From assembly GCA_015698045.1 (NCBI GenBank), contig BLAL01000034.1, positions 1,612,001 to 1,676,000 of the forward strand: DNA of 64,000 nt, in the 5' to 3' direction. Positions 11,909-24,372 of the stretch are shown here, one piece after another. Below the pieces are notes generated by a model that saw only the letters and a list, made by a program, of their open reading frames with translations, did no database searches and had not been told where the DNA came from. The first letter of the stretch is position 1, and each line of letters begins with the position of its first letter. Position numbers and translations under genes: made by a program. Origin of the DNA: Rhizophagus clarus (lineage: Eukaryota > Glomeromycota > Glomeromycetes > Glomerales > Glomeraceae).

Positions 11909-12060
11909 TTTATTTTATTTTATTTTTTTTTTTTTGGTGTTGATAACGCAGAAATCTTTATTGAAAATTAATGGATTACAAATTAATCTATATAATTTAT
12001 CCTAGAAACTGCTCCTATCCGGAGGAGGAAACCCTCGCGGACCATTCAATTATATCGCCA
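11909..12060 (-). mobile_element. Short retroposon (SINE or LINE 3' end)
   Basis: On the minus strand it runs from about 12060 to a tail of A and AAAAT units at 11909-11935. It is flanked by AGCAAAAT on both sides (11901-11908 and 12061-12068). Its body (about 125 bp) is far less AT-rich than the palindromic element it interrupts and ends near an AATAAAG signal. The opposite palindrome arm lacks it, which confirms an insertion. Confidence 0.65.
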
Positions 12061-13191
12061 AGCAAAATAAAATTTTATATATTTACAATATTTATTAAAT
12101 TTTATAATTTAACTAATTTTAAAAAGTTGTTAATAATAAAATTATTTTAACTATAATTATTTAATTTTAATAAAATTTAATATATAATCATTTTAAAAGA
12201 TTGTAAAATAGTATAAAAATTTTTAGTATATATTATTAAGATTTTATTTTTTTTGCACCTATAATACATTACATTCTGAACACTCTAGACAAAATTACAG
12301 TAATGTCAGGTAAAATTAAACATGTGACATTTAATTAAGGGTGTGAAAAATAGATTTTTACAACTGAAAAAATTCTAAGCTTTCATAATATATATAAAAA
12401 AAATGAAAAGGGAAGGGTATGACACATGTAACAAAAAAGGGTGTGATGTATCACAGGTACATAAAATGATTAAACCCATATTATTATATAAAATATTTCA
12501 AAATATTAATTAATATTTTATATATTAATTAAATAATCTGTATTTTATGTAATAGTAATTTATTTACCAATTTTACATAAATAATATATTCTTAAATTTT
12601 CTATACAATTTTTTGAAATGATTATATATTAAATTTTATTAAAATTGGATGATTATTGAAATATTTTTATTATTAATAATTTTTTAAAATTAGTTAAATT
12701 ATAAAATTTAATAAATATTATAAATATATAAAATTTTATTTTATTATAATATGTAATTTACAATTAAAATTTTATTTGCATAAAAAAATTAATAATTACT
12801 TATATAAATTTTATAAGTTTAATATTGATTAATTTTGCAAAAATTACAAATTTTAAATTTATTATAAATTTTAATAAAAAACTTGCCTTTTATTAATATA
12901 TTTTCTAATTTTTTATAAAAAATTACATATATTTATACATTTAAAAATAATACTTATATTTTATTAACAAGTTCAATCAGAAAGCTAAAATTATGAAAAT
13001 TAGCTTAATATAAAATTTTTATATAAGTATTATATTAAAAAAAAAAGGCATTTAAATAAGTAAAATAAAGTTTAAAAAATAAAAATATATTAAATTTTAT
13101 AATATGTAATTTAAGAAAAATTATTTTAAATAAAAAATTAAAAATCATAATTTATTAATAATTATAATAGGTGTAACATTTCTATTAATTG

Positions 13192-16100
13192 CTATATTCA
13201 ACAATATTTTTTAACATTATGCAATTTATAATAATTTTTTGCAATATATAAGGATTTAAAAAAATTTTTAAATTGTAATTTATTTAAATAAATAAATAAT
13301 ATACAAGAATTTTATTAATACTTTAAAAGCAATATCAGGAAATCTAAATTTTTGTTAAAATTTAAATACTCATAAATAATTTCATTTTTCATGGAATCAT
13401 TTAAATTTTTCATTACAAATTTTTTTTTACTATTAATATTAAGATATGCAAAAAATTTTCTTATTATCATTTTTCTTTTTTTTTTTTTTATTTCATTATT
13501 ATCATTATTCTCTTTTTTTTATTAATTTATATTATCCTTCTTTTTTTTTTCTACTTTTTAAAAAATATAATTTTTATTTATATTAATATTTTTATTATCA
13601 ATTGTAAAGATCAGAATATGAAAGTTTGATAAAAATAATGTATTATTATTTGATTGAAAAAAGATTAAAGAAAAAATTATATAATAATATATCTTTGTTA
13701 TTAGGTTTATTATTTAGTTAAAAAAAATCAAAATTATTTTTTTTACTTTTTTAATTTATTTAAATTTGTTTTTAGAAATTAAGGTTTAAATTTTATTTTC
13801 TTATCTTTATAGCATTTTTTTACTTTTTTTAATTAACTTATGACTTCTATAAACATTTATTTTTTATATATTTTTTTTTGAATATAAAAATTAATTTTTT
13901 TACTATTACAATAAATATAATGATATTCATATAAATAATTTTTTTTTGCTTTTATTAATTGGCAACAGAAATTTTAATTTTACATTTTTTTATTATTTAT
14001 TTTATATAATTATATTTATAAAAAATATTTATTATCACGATATCAATTAAAAAAAGTTAAATAACTATTAAATGAAATTAATTAATTGAAAGAAAATTAA
14101 ATAATTATTAAATAAAGTATAATTTTTAATTTTTTTAAATTTGCATATAATTCTTTCAAATCAAATTTATATGCAATAAAAATATTAAATATAATAATAT
14201 CATTTTTATTTCTTATATTATAAAATATATTATACAAGTCTTATAAAACTTGTTATATAGGTTAAAATGAATATGTGCAACTTTTTTATATCAAATTTAC
14301 ATGTAATTATTTAGATTAAAATTATACAACTTATACAATTTTATCATTACATTTGTATAGTTTATATCTTTAAAATCTTTATAAATATACACAAATTTTT
14401 TTCACATTTTTTTTTTTTACTTTTAAAAAAATTTATATTTCAATTATATTTTAATTGAAACATATATAAGTTATAATAGATAGTAATCAAGAACCCTGAA
14501 CAATACTAATATAACTCACAAATGATCAGTATGCATTTACTATTAACTCTACGCAACTTTTTTTTTATAGTAATATTATGCAAACTTATATCTTAATTAA
14601 AAAAATTTTGTAAAATTTATAAAAATTTGTTAATACTATAACAAATTATCCAGTATAAAGGCAGAGTCATGTAACTTGCCGATTTAATCAGATAATCTAA
14701 ATATTTGATCTTTTTTTAATTATTTATCAGTTTATTTTTATAGTATTGTCAGACAAAAAATATGACCAGACTTTTGAATTAAAGTAAGAAAGGATGGGAA
14801 GGTATTTTTCATTGTTTTTTTTTTAACTAATTAAATTATTAATTTTTTTTTCTTTTTTTGTAGTATTACTAGATGAAAAACATGACTGAACTTTTGGAAT
14901 TAGAGTATTAAAAACTGAAAAAGAATAATAAAAATAAATAAATTTGGTATAAAATACCAAAAAAAAATGAAAAAATAAATAAAATAAAATAAATTTTAGT
15001 AAATACTGAATAATTTATATTTACTAAAATTAGTATTTTTTAAAAATAAATCCACATATATTTATTATAAACTCTACATAAATAGTTACTTTCAAACTGA
15101 CTGATCTACACAAACTTAATTTATGGATTTAAAAAGTAACTTCATATAAACTCTATGCAAACCTATATATGAGTTATATTACTATTATTCAGGATCCTAG
15201 TAATTATAACTCTTCTTTTTCCTTTTTCTTCTTTTTCTCCTCCTATTCTTTTTATTTGCCTATAAAAAATACTATTAAGCAAGTATTTTTTATTATTTAT
15301 TATCTCATTTTTCTAAAATAAAGATTATATTTTCTATTAATGTTTACTATTACTAATATATATTTCTATTAATTTTTTTTTTTTTACTAATTGACATTTT
15401 CTATACTATTAATTTTCTTTCTTTCTCACTAATATTTTTGCTAATATTTTTATATTTATTTACTGCTAACATTTTTTTATTAATGTTTGCTTTTTCTTAC
15501 TAACTAATATATATTTCTATTAATTTTTTTTTTTTACTAATTGACATTTTCTATACTATTAATTTTCTTTCTTTCTCACTAATATTTTTGCTAATATTTT
15601 TATATTTATTTACTGCTAACATTTTTTTATTAACGTTTGCTTTTTCTTACTAATAAATGCTAATATTTCTTTTTCTATTTCTTTTAAATGATTAAATTAA
15701 TCAAATATAATAAATATAAATAAATTAAACAAGTGATTTTATTATCTAATATAACTTTATTAAAACTTTAATTATTTTATATAAAAAGTATATAAAATAT
15801 AATTAATAGTTTTTTTAAATTGTAATATGTAAATTTTAATAAAATCTTGATGCAATAAAATTATATTTTAGTTTAATTTAAAATTAAAAATTCCTAAAAA
15901 AATTATTAATTTTTGCCTAAATAAAATTATAAATTCATTAATATTATATAAAATATATTTTGTTAAAACAATATATGTTTTATATTTACTTGATATCTAT
16001 ATGATATGTATCTAATATAATACTATTTAGTATATAAATGCCACCCAAATCCAAATTAATTTACAAATTACATATATAAATTTTGTAATTTATACATTTG

Positions 16101-17400
16101 GAATTTGGGAATTAGATTGTAAAATATGCACTTTTTTCAGAAAAAATAAACAAATGGGCTGGAATTCAGATATAATAAGAAGCAGTAAATGCAATAAAAA
16201 TTTGTTCAACTTTAATTGATATGATTCCATAATTTTAACCAAAACTTTAGGCAATATTTTAGTATTTAAACTAATACATAAATAAAAGTGATCTAAAATT
16301 GATAAACTAATAGAATCTCTTTAACTTCCTATCAGTTTTCTACTAGTATTATAATAGTTATATCAGGTTATCATCATAGTGCTAACTTGGAATTCACAAA
16401 TCATATATTCAAAAAATCAGCCAAAATTATACTATAATGCCAGCCAAATTTAAATACAAATTTACTGTGCTATCAGATATGATATTTTTACTATATTTCA
16501 GTATTTTGTTAAGCGATAAAATATATAAAGTAGAAAAGTACTCTCAATACCTTAACAGGTAACCAAAAAGATGCAGATGAATAAAAACTTTGACATAAAA
16601 CTTGGAATCCAAACTGATGCAGATGGCCTGTACCTTTAACAAAAAACTTAGCAATAAGGTTGCCTGCCTAAACTAATTTTAAATTTGGCTAAATATCTAA
16701 ACTCTAGTTTTACTGATTTTTTAATAATACTTTACTATTGTTTTACTATTTAATATGATTTACTATAAGTTTTGACATTTGTCAAGTTTCACTAATTTTT
16801 TACTAAGATTTTAATATAGTTTTGTTAAGTTTTACCTTTCTAAACTACCTAGTTTTGCCCAGCAACCTTACTTAGCAACCAATCAACCATAGAGCACCAC
16901 CAACATAAATTATATTTAAAACCGTTTATTGGTGTACAGCACACAATAAAAATAGGTACACTTAGGTTATTTAGTTATAATCACATTTAGATTATTTAAT
17001 CACATGATCACAAATAATAAATAGGAAAAAGATAAAGAAAAGTGATTTCAAAGGCAAGAAATATAGTAGGAAATAAGTAGGTACAAAAAAAATCAGTATA
17101 AAATTATTTAATTAGATTATTTAATCATAATTAGATTATTATTTTTAGATTATTTGGGTATATATTCAGATTATTTAGTTATATTTAGATTATTATTATA
17201 CTACTAAATAATCTAATTTAAGCCGATTATTACTAAATAATATAATTAATATAATTATATTATTTAGGCTGGTTGTATATATATTTTTTTTTTATTTAAA
17301 AAAGTACTAATATTTTTTTTATTATAATTTATGCTTAACTAGCTGCTTAATTATTTGAAAATGTACTTTCTTTCATAATTAATAGGATTCTATGGGATCC
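13192..17400. other. AT-rich repeat stretch without recognised genes
   Basis: No supportable coding region. It contains the 150-bp tandem duplication at 15351-15651 and, at 16960-17250, many loosely spaced AGATTATTTA/ATAATCT motifs. These look like degenerate repeats. Confidence 0.5.
15351..15651. repeat. Two-copy tandem duplication, unit about 150 bp
   Basis: The block from ACTAATATATATTTCTATT to TTTGCTTTTTCTTACTAA occurs twice in a row (period 150-151). The copies differ only by one T in a T-run and one T/C change. It is a recent local duplication. Confidence 0.85.
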
Positions 17401-17493
17401 ATTATAAGTTTGGAGCTGTTATATTTTTTTTGGATGGATAGTAATTTATTTCACGTGATAATGATGTGATTAGCTTGATAAAACACTCGTACT

Positions 17494-17880
17494 ACCATGC
17501 GACTGAAATTTAGTGTCGCTCCAGAAAACTAATATCAAAAATGGACTTTTTTTTACGATTTTAGGAAGGGCTTTCATTCTGTCATTAATACAATATAAAC
17601 CTGTTCAATATCATTAATACCTGTTCAATAACATGTCCTTTTTCTACCTATTTTAAAAAAATTTTCGATGGATAATTTGTTAATGGATATTCATTGAATA
17701 TTCATTTGATCTGATTAAAATTTTCCGTTGGTAAACATCCAACAGATCTCCGATTGATTGATTCTAAAATCCAAATCATCATTTAAAACATATAATGAAA
17801 TACAATTTAAGAAATTTCCTTCAAATTTTATGATTTTAAATAGTGAATGGTAATTGCTTATTAATTTGATTCGTTCATCC
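17494..17880. other. Intergenic stretch without a recognised gene
   Basis: No exon can be supported. It may contain upstream exons or introns of the small gene end at 17886-18111. Confidence 0.4.
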
Positions 17881-17885
17881 TTTGT

Positions 17886-18111
17886 ATATAAGAAATTTTG
17901 AAAGAAAAGAAGTTAGATAATATTCTCGCTTTGAAAAAAAAAATCAAATTTGGTAAAGCTTACGTATGTGATAAATAGTACAAGTGATCTAATCTTTCCT
18001 TTTTAGGTCAAACATATTCAGAAGCCGCGTGATATGTTGATCGATGAAGATCCATTAATGCAGAAACTCGTTTATGATCACATTCTGAAAGTTCAATTGG
18101 CATTTACATAG
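17886..18111 (+). CDS. Possible 3' end of a small spliced gene
   Basis: The terminal exon at 18007-18111 reads VKHIQKPRDMLIDEDPLMQK and on to a TAG stop. It is preceded by a clean pyrimidine-rich TTTTTAG acceptor. An upstream open stretch (about 17886-17963) ends at a GTATGTG donor in the right phase and reads KEKKLDNILALKKKIKFGKA just before the junction. I found no initiator ATG or first exon, so this is either the tail of a gene whose 5' exons I missed or a remnant. No family recognised. It converges on the F-box-like gene at 18319. Confidence 0.35.
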
Positions 18112-18318
18112 TTTAACTAGCAAATACGCTGCACGAGTAAATATGTATGTCATTTCATACGTCTAAAAAAATGCAAAACTTTATATATTATATATACTAC
18201 TAATTTACAAATAGTCCGATAATACATTATAATACATATAATAATAATACGGGGTAGGAATAATATGAAAGAAGAAAAAAAAAAAATTTTTTTGATTATT
18301 AACCAGCATTAAGCCAGT

Positions 18319-19316
18319 TTATATCTTATCAAAACCAGGTGAATATTTCGAGTTATTTTGCATATGACCAAAATTTACAACCGACTGGACATGAACAGGA
18401 CCATTGAAATTTCTATTGCCATATTGACCATATACAGATTGTTGTATTATGTGTTTATGTTTTTCTTTTACACTCCTAGATAATAATGATGTTAACATAA
18501 GTTAATGTACAATATTAAAAAAAAAACATTTTATATAAAAATTTATTTCTTATTTTGCTTACCCATTTAATAAATCCAACAAAACACCAGCCTTCCTTAA
18601 AGAGATGGTCATTTCTCTAATCTGAATGGCATAAGAATCGGGAAAATTATTATCCCTTTCAAAATTGCATGAACAATCATCAAAATTCCAATGAACTTTA
18701 GAATGAATTGTATTTCCTTCTCTGTGAATGGATAAAGTACCAAAGTCAAATAAGATTATATCTGAACCATTCTCATAATGAAATCTGACACGTATTGATC
18801 CTTCTTTATTTATATCTGGAGCTCGTGGAATATCTGAAATATCTATCTTGAGTTTATCATTATTTTCATTATCTATGCGTATAATAAAAATGGACTTTGA
18901 AGAGTCATAAGTTATCGGTGCTCCTCTTATTGAAAGAGCATTACAATCATACTTTTTTAAAAAAAAAAAGATTTGATATATTAGTTTTTGAACGAGATGA
19001 ATTGGAATTGTTATAAAAAGAAAAAATTTGAAAATTTACCTCAATTAATAGTTTATTCTCTAATAGAGGCTGAATCGATTTACTTAAAATATCTTCAATT
19101 ATGTTGTTCCAAAATTTGCATACTCTTCTAAGAGAACTCATATGTTTAAAACTTTTAAACGAAAAAGAAAAAAAAAAATTAGGATTTTTTTTTTTTTTAT
19201 TGAATACGTGTTATAATATCATGTTCTTACCTTGAACCTTCTACATTGACCAGGTCATTAAGAATTAAAATTACCAATTCTTTTGGTAAAAGCGGTTGTA
19301 TTAGTTGCTGCATCAT
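18319..19316 (-). CDS. F-box-like protein, divergent member of the local family, 247 aa
   Basis: Exons are 19316..19231, 19151..19040, 18951..18563 and 18475..18319, with GT-AG introns in phases 2, 0 and 2. These are the same phases, with the same 112-nt second exon, as the array at 24-29 kb, so they are paralogues. Residues 1-60 match an F-box (LLPKELVILILNDLV, then LRRVCKFWNNII), the part that binds Skp1 in SCF ubiquitin ligases. The rest is a domain I cannot name; it shares WNFDDCSC and a terminal helix near VLLDLLNG with the array members. The tail is different: a 52-residue Gln/Asn/Gly-rich end instead of a short acidic one. The start is MM; the second ATG is equally possible. Confidence 0.8.
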
Positions 19317-20014
19317 TTTCGTTGATTTAGTTCAATAATTATTGACCAAAAAAAAAACTCGAATTTATTAATTTATTAACAAATTTCGAAAAATTTTATA
19401 ATGGAAATGATTTTCTAAAAAAAAAAACTATCACATTCAATTTATAACACCAAAGTAAATAAAAATATCAAATGATAAAAACAATGTCCAATAATAGAAA
19501 AAAAGAGATATATAATGTTTGGTTTAAAAGTAGTACTAGAGAAGCTCTTTGGTTCCAATATCTATCATTGTTATTAGGATAACGTCATATGATCAACGGA
19601 ACTATCCGAAGATTTGATGAGATAACAGATAAGGCGATGGATCTGATAATGATAGGGTGAATTCATTGACAAAATAGATAGGAAAAAAAAAAATGTAACA
19701 AAAATGTGAAAATCATGAATAGTGCACATCAAACTAACGTTAAAGAGACCAAATATTCACAAGTATGCGTTACCATACTTATTGACTCTGTTTATTATAA
19801 ATAATCAAATAATTTTTATTATTGTTTTAAAAAAGGCTATTTGGTAAATAAAGTTGTTGTTAATTCCTAAAGTCGAATCGGCGGTTCTCGGTAGTTATTT
19901 TTGACAGTTGGCATTGAACATGCTTATCAATCATTGTTTAGCGCATCTGACCTAGGGCTAAGTTTATGTCTTTCTAAAAAGAGATATTCATTTACTGGAC
20001 AATCCTTTTTTTTT

Positions 20015-20046
<32 letters not shown>

Positions 20047-23000
20047 ATTAATAATTTATCTAGCAGATCGCATTTGGTCGTTAAGCAATGTACTGTATTT
20101 ATGCGTATAAAAGATACGACAACTATAGCGATTGGTTTATTATTAGAATTTTGTTAGTGTAATATTTCTGTAATTTCGCGTCAAGCTAGTCAAAAATGTT
20201 GCGTCACGAGAATTTGGCTAATTGTAAATTCATTGTCTTTTCGTTTATCAGTAAAATTCATTAATGGACAAATCATTTCCAATTGTTGAATGAGATAACG
20301 ATATTATAAAATAGGTTAATCGTATTATCAGCGCGTTACGTCATAATTAATGCAGGCCATTTGTGTTTTATAATCGAAAAACTCATGTTTTTTAATCGAA
20401 AAATTTGTGATACCACGAAAACATGCATGTTTCCGAAAATGGGAAATTTCATGATTAATCATTTTGTCGAAAATAAATGAGAATGTTTCAACGTTTGTCG
20501 AATGAACTACTGGGTCTCACAAGACTAGATATGATAAATTCAATTATATTTATAACTCGATAAATTTAAAGATTGTAATCAGACAATTCTGATGATTTAC
20601 AGTTAACTCTCTCTAAGTGCACTTTCTCTAAATGTTCCTCCTTACTCAGTTCTAGGTATGCAGAGAACATATAAAATTTCTTTCTCTAAATACATACCCT
20701 TTAAATGTGAGTCCCAAGGAGGGTTGACCGTAATAAAAGTGATACGACATTAATAGACTAGAGAATGGGTTATATTCATTAAGATAAGGTAATAAAAACA
20801 AATGAACTAATTTCTTTTTAGTCATATAACTGCGAATCATATTTAATAAATGAAGTTATAACTACCTTGAAATGTAAGAAAGATGGTTCATTGATTGTTA
20901 ACTTCCTTAAATGATATTCGATTGATAAGTAAAAATAATGTTAAAGCTGATTCGCCGACGTGACTATAAGAAACAACAATCTGTTATTGCTCACTATTAA
21001 AATTTTTCAGTGATTATTGTGTTTGCAAAATGCAAATCATATTACAAATTTCATAAATCTTTACCTTCAATTATGACAGACAAATTATGACAATTTTTAG
21101 TTTCATTCTCTTTTATAAAGTCCAGTGATGTGCATTGGAAGTTGGAAACACTTTTAGATTTCTAATTCTTCCAATTTCAATAATACTTCCGATTTCAATA
21201 AAGAAATCTCCAAGAGAATTAGGACATTTGGACTTCCAATTCTTCCAATTCTAAATATGTTTCCAATTCCAATAAAAGTAATGCAAATACTTTTGTAAAA
21301 AGAGGTGTGTTGATAAACGTTGTTGTGAAATGCAAGAAAGATGGATTCATTGCTATTTTCTTTAAGTGATATTGTATCTATTAGACAAGTAAGTAAAATA
21401 GTTTCAAAGAGGTTTAATTCATGATTCGCCGATAATGGAACGTGATTATATTAACGTTGCCAATTATAATTTCAATTGAGACGTGTGAGATGTTTAAGAA
21501 AAGGTTGTGGCTAATAACTGTATACAAGAATGTGTCTCCTAAATGTCAATTTTCCAAGATTAATTAGTGATTAGCAAAATTTTGCTCCAATAAATTCAAC
21601 AATCTTTCGATTAATGCCTTTGTATGAAATATTTATTATCTTTTTACGTAATTCTAGTGTTGAAACTCAGTTACATTTACGTTGAAAGTCAACTTACGCG
21701 TCTTAGGTATTAATTATGAAATAATGAATCGTGTATATCCTGAAAATTTTTGATAAATAAAGTTAATACAGACCTATAATTATGTCTGAATGCATTTGAA
21801 AATTAGATGAATTTAGTAGGTTTATCATTTATCATCATAAATTTCAAATATAATTAGATTCATATTTATGGAAATTTTTTTTTTTTTCTTTTTTTTTTCT
21901 TTTTTTTTTTTTTTTTTTTTTACTTTTTATATATATATATATATAAAATGAATCTCCATTTAAATGAAAGTCGTCATATGACATTTGAGGACAACAATAT
22001 ACGACTTGCCGTGTGATTTTCTTTTCTTTATCGCCCATTTTTTTTTGTATATGATTAGCAAAAACATGAATGTCAGATCTACCTTTTCATTAGGGGTCAA
22101 ATTTTAATTTTTTTGGAAAGGGGAAACGTCTTGAAGTGTTAAAGTTTAGAAATAATAATGACATGACACTTGACGTGGGGTTCTTTTTTTTTTTTTTTTT
22201 TGTGATTAAAATGAATATTCCTCAATAAAAGATGTCAAAAATACATTTTTTCGGTAATTTGTTCATATCCGGGAATTTATGACTAATTTTCTTGAAAATA
22301 TCAAACTTGATTGGTTCCAATTTTCAAATCACATTAAGGTTAATCATCACATCTTAAATTAACGTGAAAGTGTAATTAAAGTGTAACGAATGCTGTATCA
22401 TGATGTTTTTTTTATAATCAATAATCAAATAATAATAATCGCAGCTTTTCCTAATGAGATATTTTTAATTTGTTTCTTATTTTATTTTATTTAATGAAAA
22501 AGAAAAAAAAAAAACGGTGTGAGAATACGGACTATATGATGGTGATGTGTTAATAACTTGGATAAAACACTCGTATTCTAATAAATCAGGAGATAATATA
22601 GGGGGCGAATAATATGGTTTGTAAAAGAGCACGTGTCTAGATTTTTTCCTTTTATAGTATAAATCTGTTATTTTTTTAAAAAAAACCAGAATCTATCTTA
22701 CAAATTATGAATTGGAAGTATTTTCATAATTATTAAATGAAATGAAAATTAAAATAAATTTTATCTTTCAAAAGAGCAGAGACTTTCTATTCTTAACCCC
22801 CAATGGTAACCCCTTGATTGCTAGGAGTTCCTTTCGCCCCCATTTAATCATCTCTCCTAATTTTTTACCCTGAAAATAATATTCCGATTTTTCTTTATTG
22901 GATAATCTTTTATATAATTATATATTATTTGAAAAGAATATTTGTTAAATTTGTCAAATATATTAAAATTAACTTAATATTTATAAATATATTGGTAATT

Positions 23001-23076
23001 ATAAATCCACAATTACATTCCATTCATATGTTAGAAAAAATTTTATAAAAACCCCTTCAATCAATGTAAAAAAAAG
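19317..23076. other. Intergenic region, 3.7 kb
   Basis: No supportable gene. It holds two imperfect direct copies of about 100 bp (about 20870-20970 and 21330-21450, both containing AAGAAAGATGG and TGATTCGCCG), a patch of TTCCAATT-type repeats at 21150-21290, and poly(A)/poly(T) runs. A 35-bp motif at 22540-22576 is shared with 17461-17493. Confidence 0.5.
20870..21450. repeat. Two diverged direct repeats of about 100 bp
   Basis: Copies at about 20870-20970 and 21330-21450 share, in the same order, AAATGYAAGAAAGATGG, TTCATTG, TTAARTGATATT and TGATTCGCCG. There are small indels between these blocks. No function can be assigned. Confidence 0.45.
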
Positions 23077-23086
23077 TATATAATAG
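23077..23086 (+). promoter_or_regulatory. TATA-like element of the HMG gene
   Basis: TATATAATAG lies 18-27 nt before the first ATG at 23104. At that distance transcription would start very near the first ATG, which would favour the second in-frame ATG at 23128 as the start. Confidence 0.35.
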
Positions 23087-23103
23087 AGTACAAAAATCCA
23101 AAA

Positions 23104-23730
23104 ATGATTAAACTTTTTAACAAAAAAATGTCAACATCAAATAATCGTTTCGATATTCCTGATTTTCCCGATAATATCGAACTTCCTCTCCCTCCTAAAA
23201 TAAATATTTACAGTTTATTATCAAAAAGAAAATTACCTGATGGAACTAGTAAGAGAATACCAAACGCGTTCATAATTTATAGAATGTCTTTACATCACGA
23301 ACTTGTTTCTAAAGGATATAAATATTCCTTATCTCAAGTTTCTTCCATGGCGAGTAAAGCTTGGAAGAACGAATCGAAAGAAGTTAAACAAGAGTATAAT
23401 AATTTAGTTAATAATGCTAGAGTTTTAGAGTCTTCTTTAAATGATGAAAGTTATACTACAAATTATAATAACGCCACGATAGGCGAAAATCAATTATTTT
23501 CTCAGGGTGATCGGAGCGCCAACGTGTCACCTACACCTGTTACTATTGCTGGACCTTACACTCCATCAGAATTCATAACTTCTGAAAACCCTTTATTTTT
23601 AAATCATATTGATTCTTACTTTTCTCTTAATAATCTTGATGCAAACAATATTCTTTCAATTGATGAACGTCTTCGCGTATTAGAAGAACGTCAGAAATTG
23701 ATAGCCGAAAGGATAGGCATTAAATTTTGA
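23104..23730 (+). CDS. MATA-type HMG-box transcription factor, intronless, 208 aa
   Basis: Residues 47-110 form an HMG box of the MATA class: IPNAFIIYRMSLHHEL, then the SQVSSMASKAWKNE core and a third helix with EVKQEYNNL. Such boxes bend DNA in the minor groove, and in fungi include mating-type regulators. Glomeromycotina carry very many MATA-HMG genes, so a mating role cannot be assumed. Upstream of the box, LPLPPKINIYSLLS resembles the same position in the HMG protein at 50720. The middle is Ser/Asn/Thr-rich; the last 25 residues form a charged helix (LRVLEERQKLIAERI), perhaps a coiled coil. An in-frame second Met (residue 9) is an alternative start. No decay is seen. Confidence 0.85.
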   Translation: MIKLFNKKMSTSNNRFDIPDFPDNIELPLPPKINIYSLLSKRKLPDGTSKRIPNAFIIYRMSLHHELVSKGYKYSLSQVSSMASKAWKNESKEVKQEYNNLVNNARVLESSLNDESYTTNYNNATIGENQLFSQGDRSANVSPTPVTIAGPYTPSEFITSENPLFLNHIDSYFSLNNLDANNILSIDERLRVLEERQKLIAERIGIKF

Positions 23731-23894
23731 ACTACAAATTATTTTAAAATTTTATAATTTATTTCATTTCAAATTGTTAATCGGTAAATTGTAAATTTAG
23801 AAAAAAAAAGAAAAAAAAAATTAAAAAAAAAAAAAGAAAATTAAAAAAAGTGATTACTAAATAGTTTTTTTTGTATATACTTGTATAATAATTT

Positions 23895-23955
<61 letters not shown>

Positions 23956-23970
23956 GTTATTATTATTATC

Positions 23971-24004
<34 letters not shown>

Positions 24005-24372
24005 ATTATTATAATCAGTTATTATTATTATTATTTAATTTTATTGGAGATTTTTATATCTATTCAAAAGTTTTAAAGGATATTCATTTATAATTTTTTT
24101 TCTAAAAAAAAAGTAAGAAAATATTCTTAATAGGAAATATGACTTAAAAGCCCGGATACATCATGTGATACATCATGTTATGTTATCGGGATTCGGGATA
24201 GGGTGTTTGGATGGGTGGTTTAATATATTAAAATATTCTGTGAATATTTTAAATAAAATTGGCAGATTTTTAACGGATGGACTTGCATAAATAACATAAA
24301 GATTAACTTTATTATTAAATAAATATATTTATCTAAATTAAGAAAAACAAAATTAAATGTATAATAAATTGC
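23731..24372. other. Intergenic, with T-run and ATT microsatellite
   Basis: It contains A-tracts, a T-run of about 30 nt at 23898-23928 and an (ATT)n/(ATC)n microsatellite to about 24035. No gene. It separates the + strand HMG gene from the - strand F-box array and probably holds both 3' ends. Confidence 0.6.
23899..24035. repeat. poly(T) and (ATT)n microsatellite
   Basis: A run of about 30 T passes into ATT trinucleotides with interspersed ATC. The open frame across it (Phe/Ile run) is an artefact of the repeat. Confidence 0.85.

Larger units (their letters stand above)
5510..13191. mobile_element. Palindromic long-inverted-repeat element, split by nested insertions
   Basis: The left arm is 5510-5672 continued at 11638-about 12240. 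The right arm is about 12570-13191. Once the insertion at 5673-11637 and a short retroposon at 11909-12068 are set aside, the arms are inverted copies of one another over about 750 bp with moderate divergence. For example ATATAATACTTATATAAAA at 11628 faces its inverse near 13030, and the stretch just left of 5672 faces 13040-13190. The central loop (about 12240-12570) carries three GGGTGTGA-like motifs. No coding capacity is visible. I read it as a non-autonomous fold-back DNA transposon; its exact ends fade and no target duplication was found. Confidence 0.65.

Noticed and set aside
19901-20110. 69-codon frame on +
   Set aside because: It runs through a 27-nt A-run (Lys run); no domain, no splice partner.
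23881-24093. 70-codon frame of Phe and Ile
   Set aside because: Translation of a T-run and ATT microsatellite.
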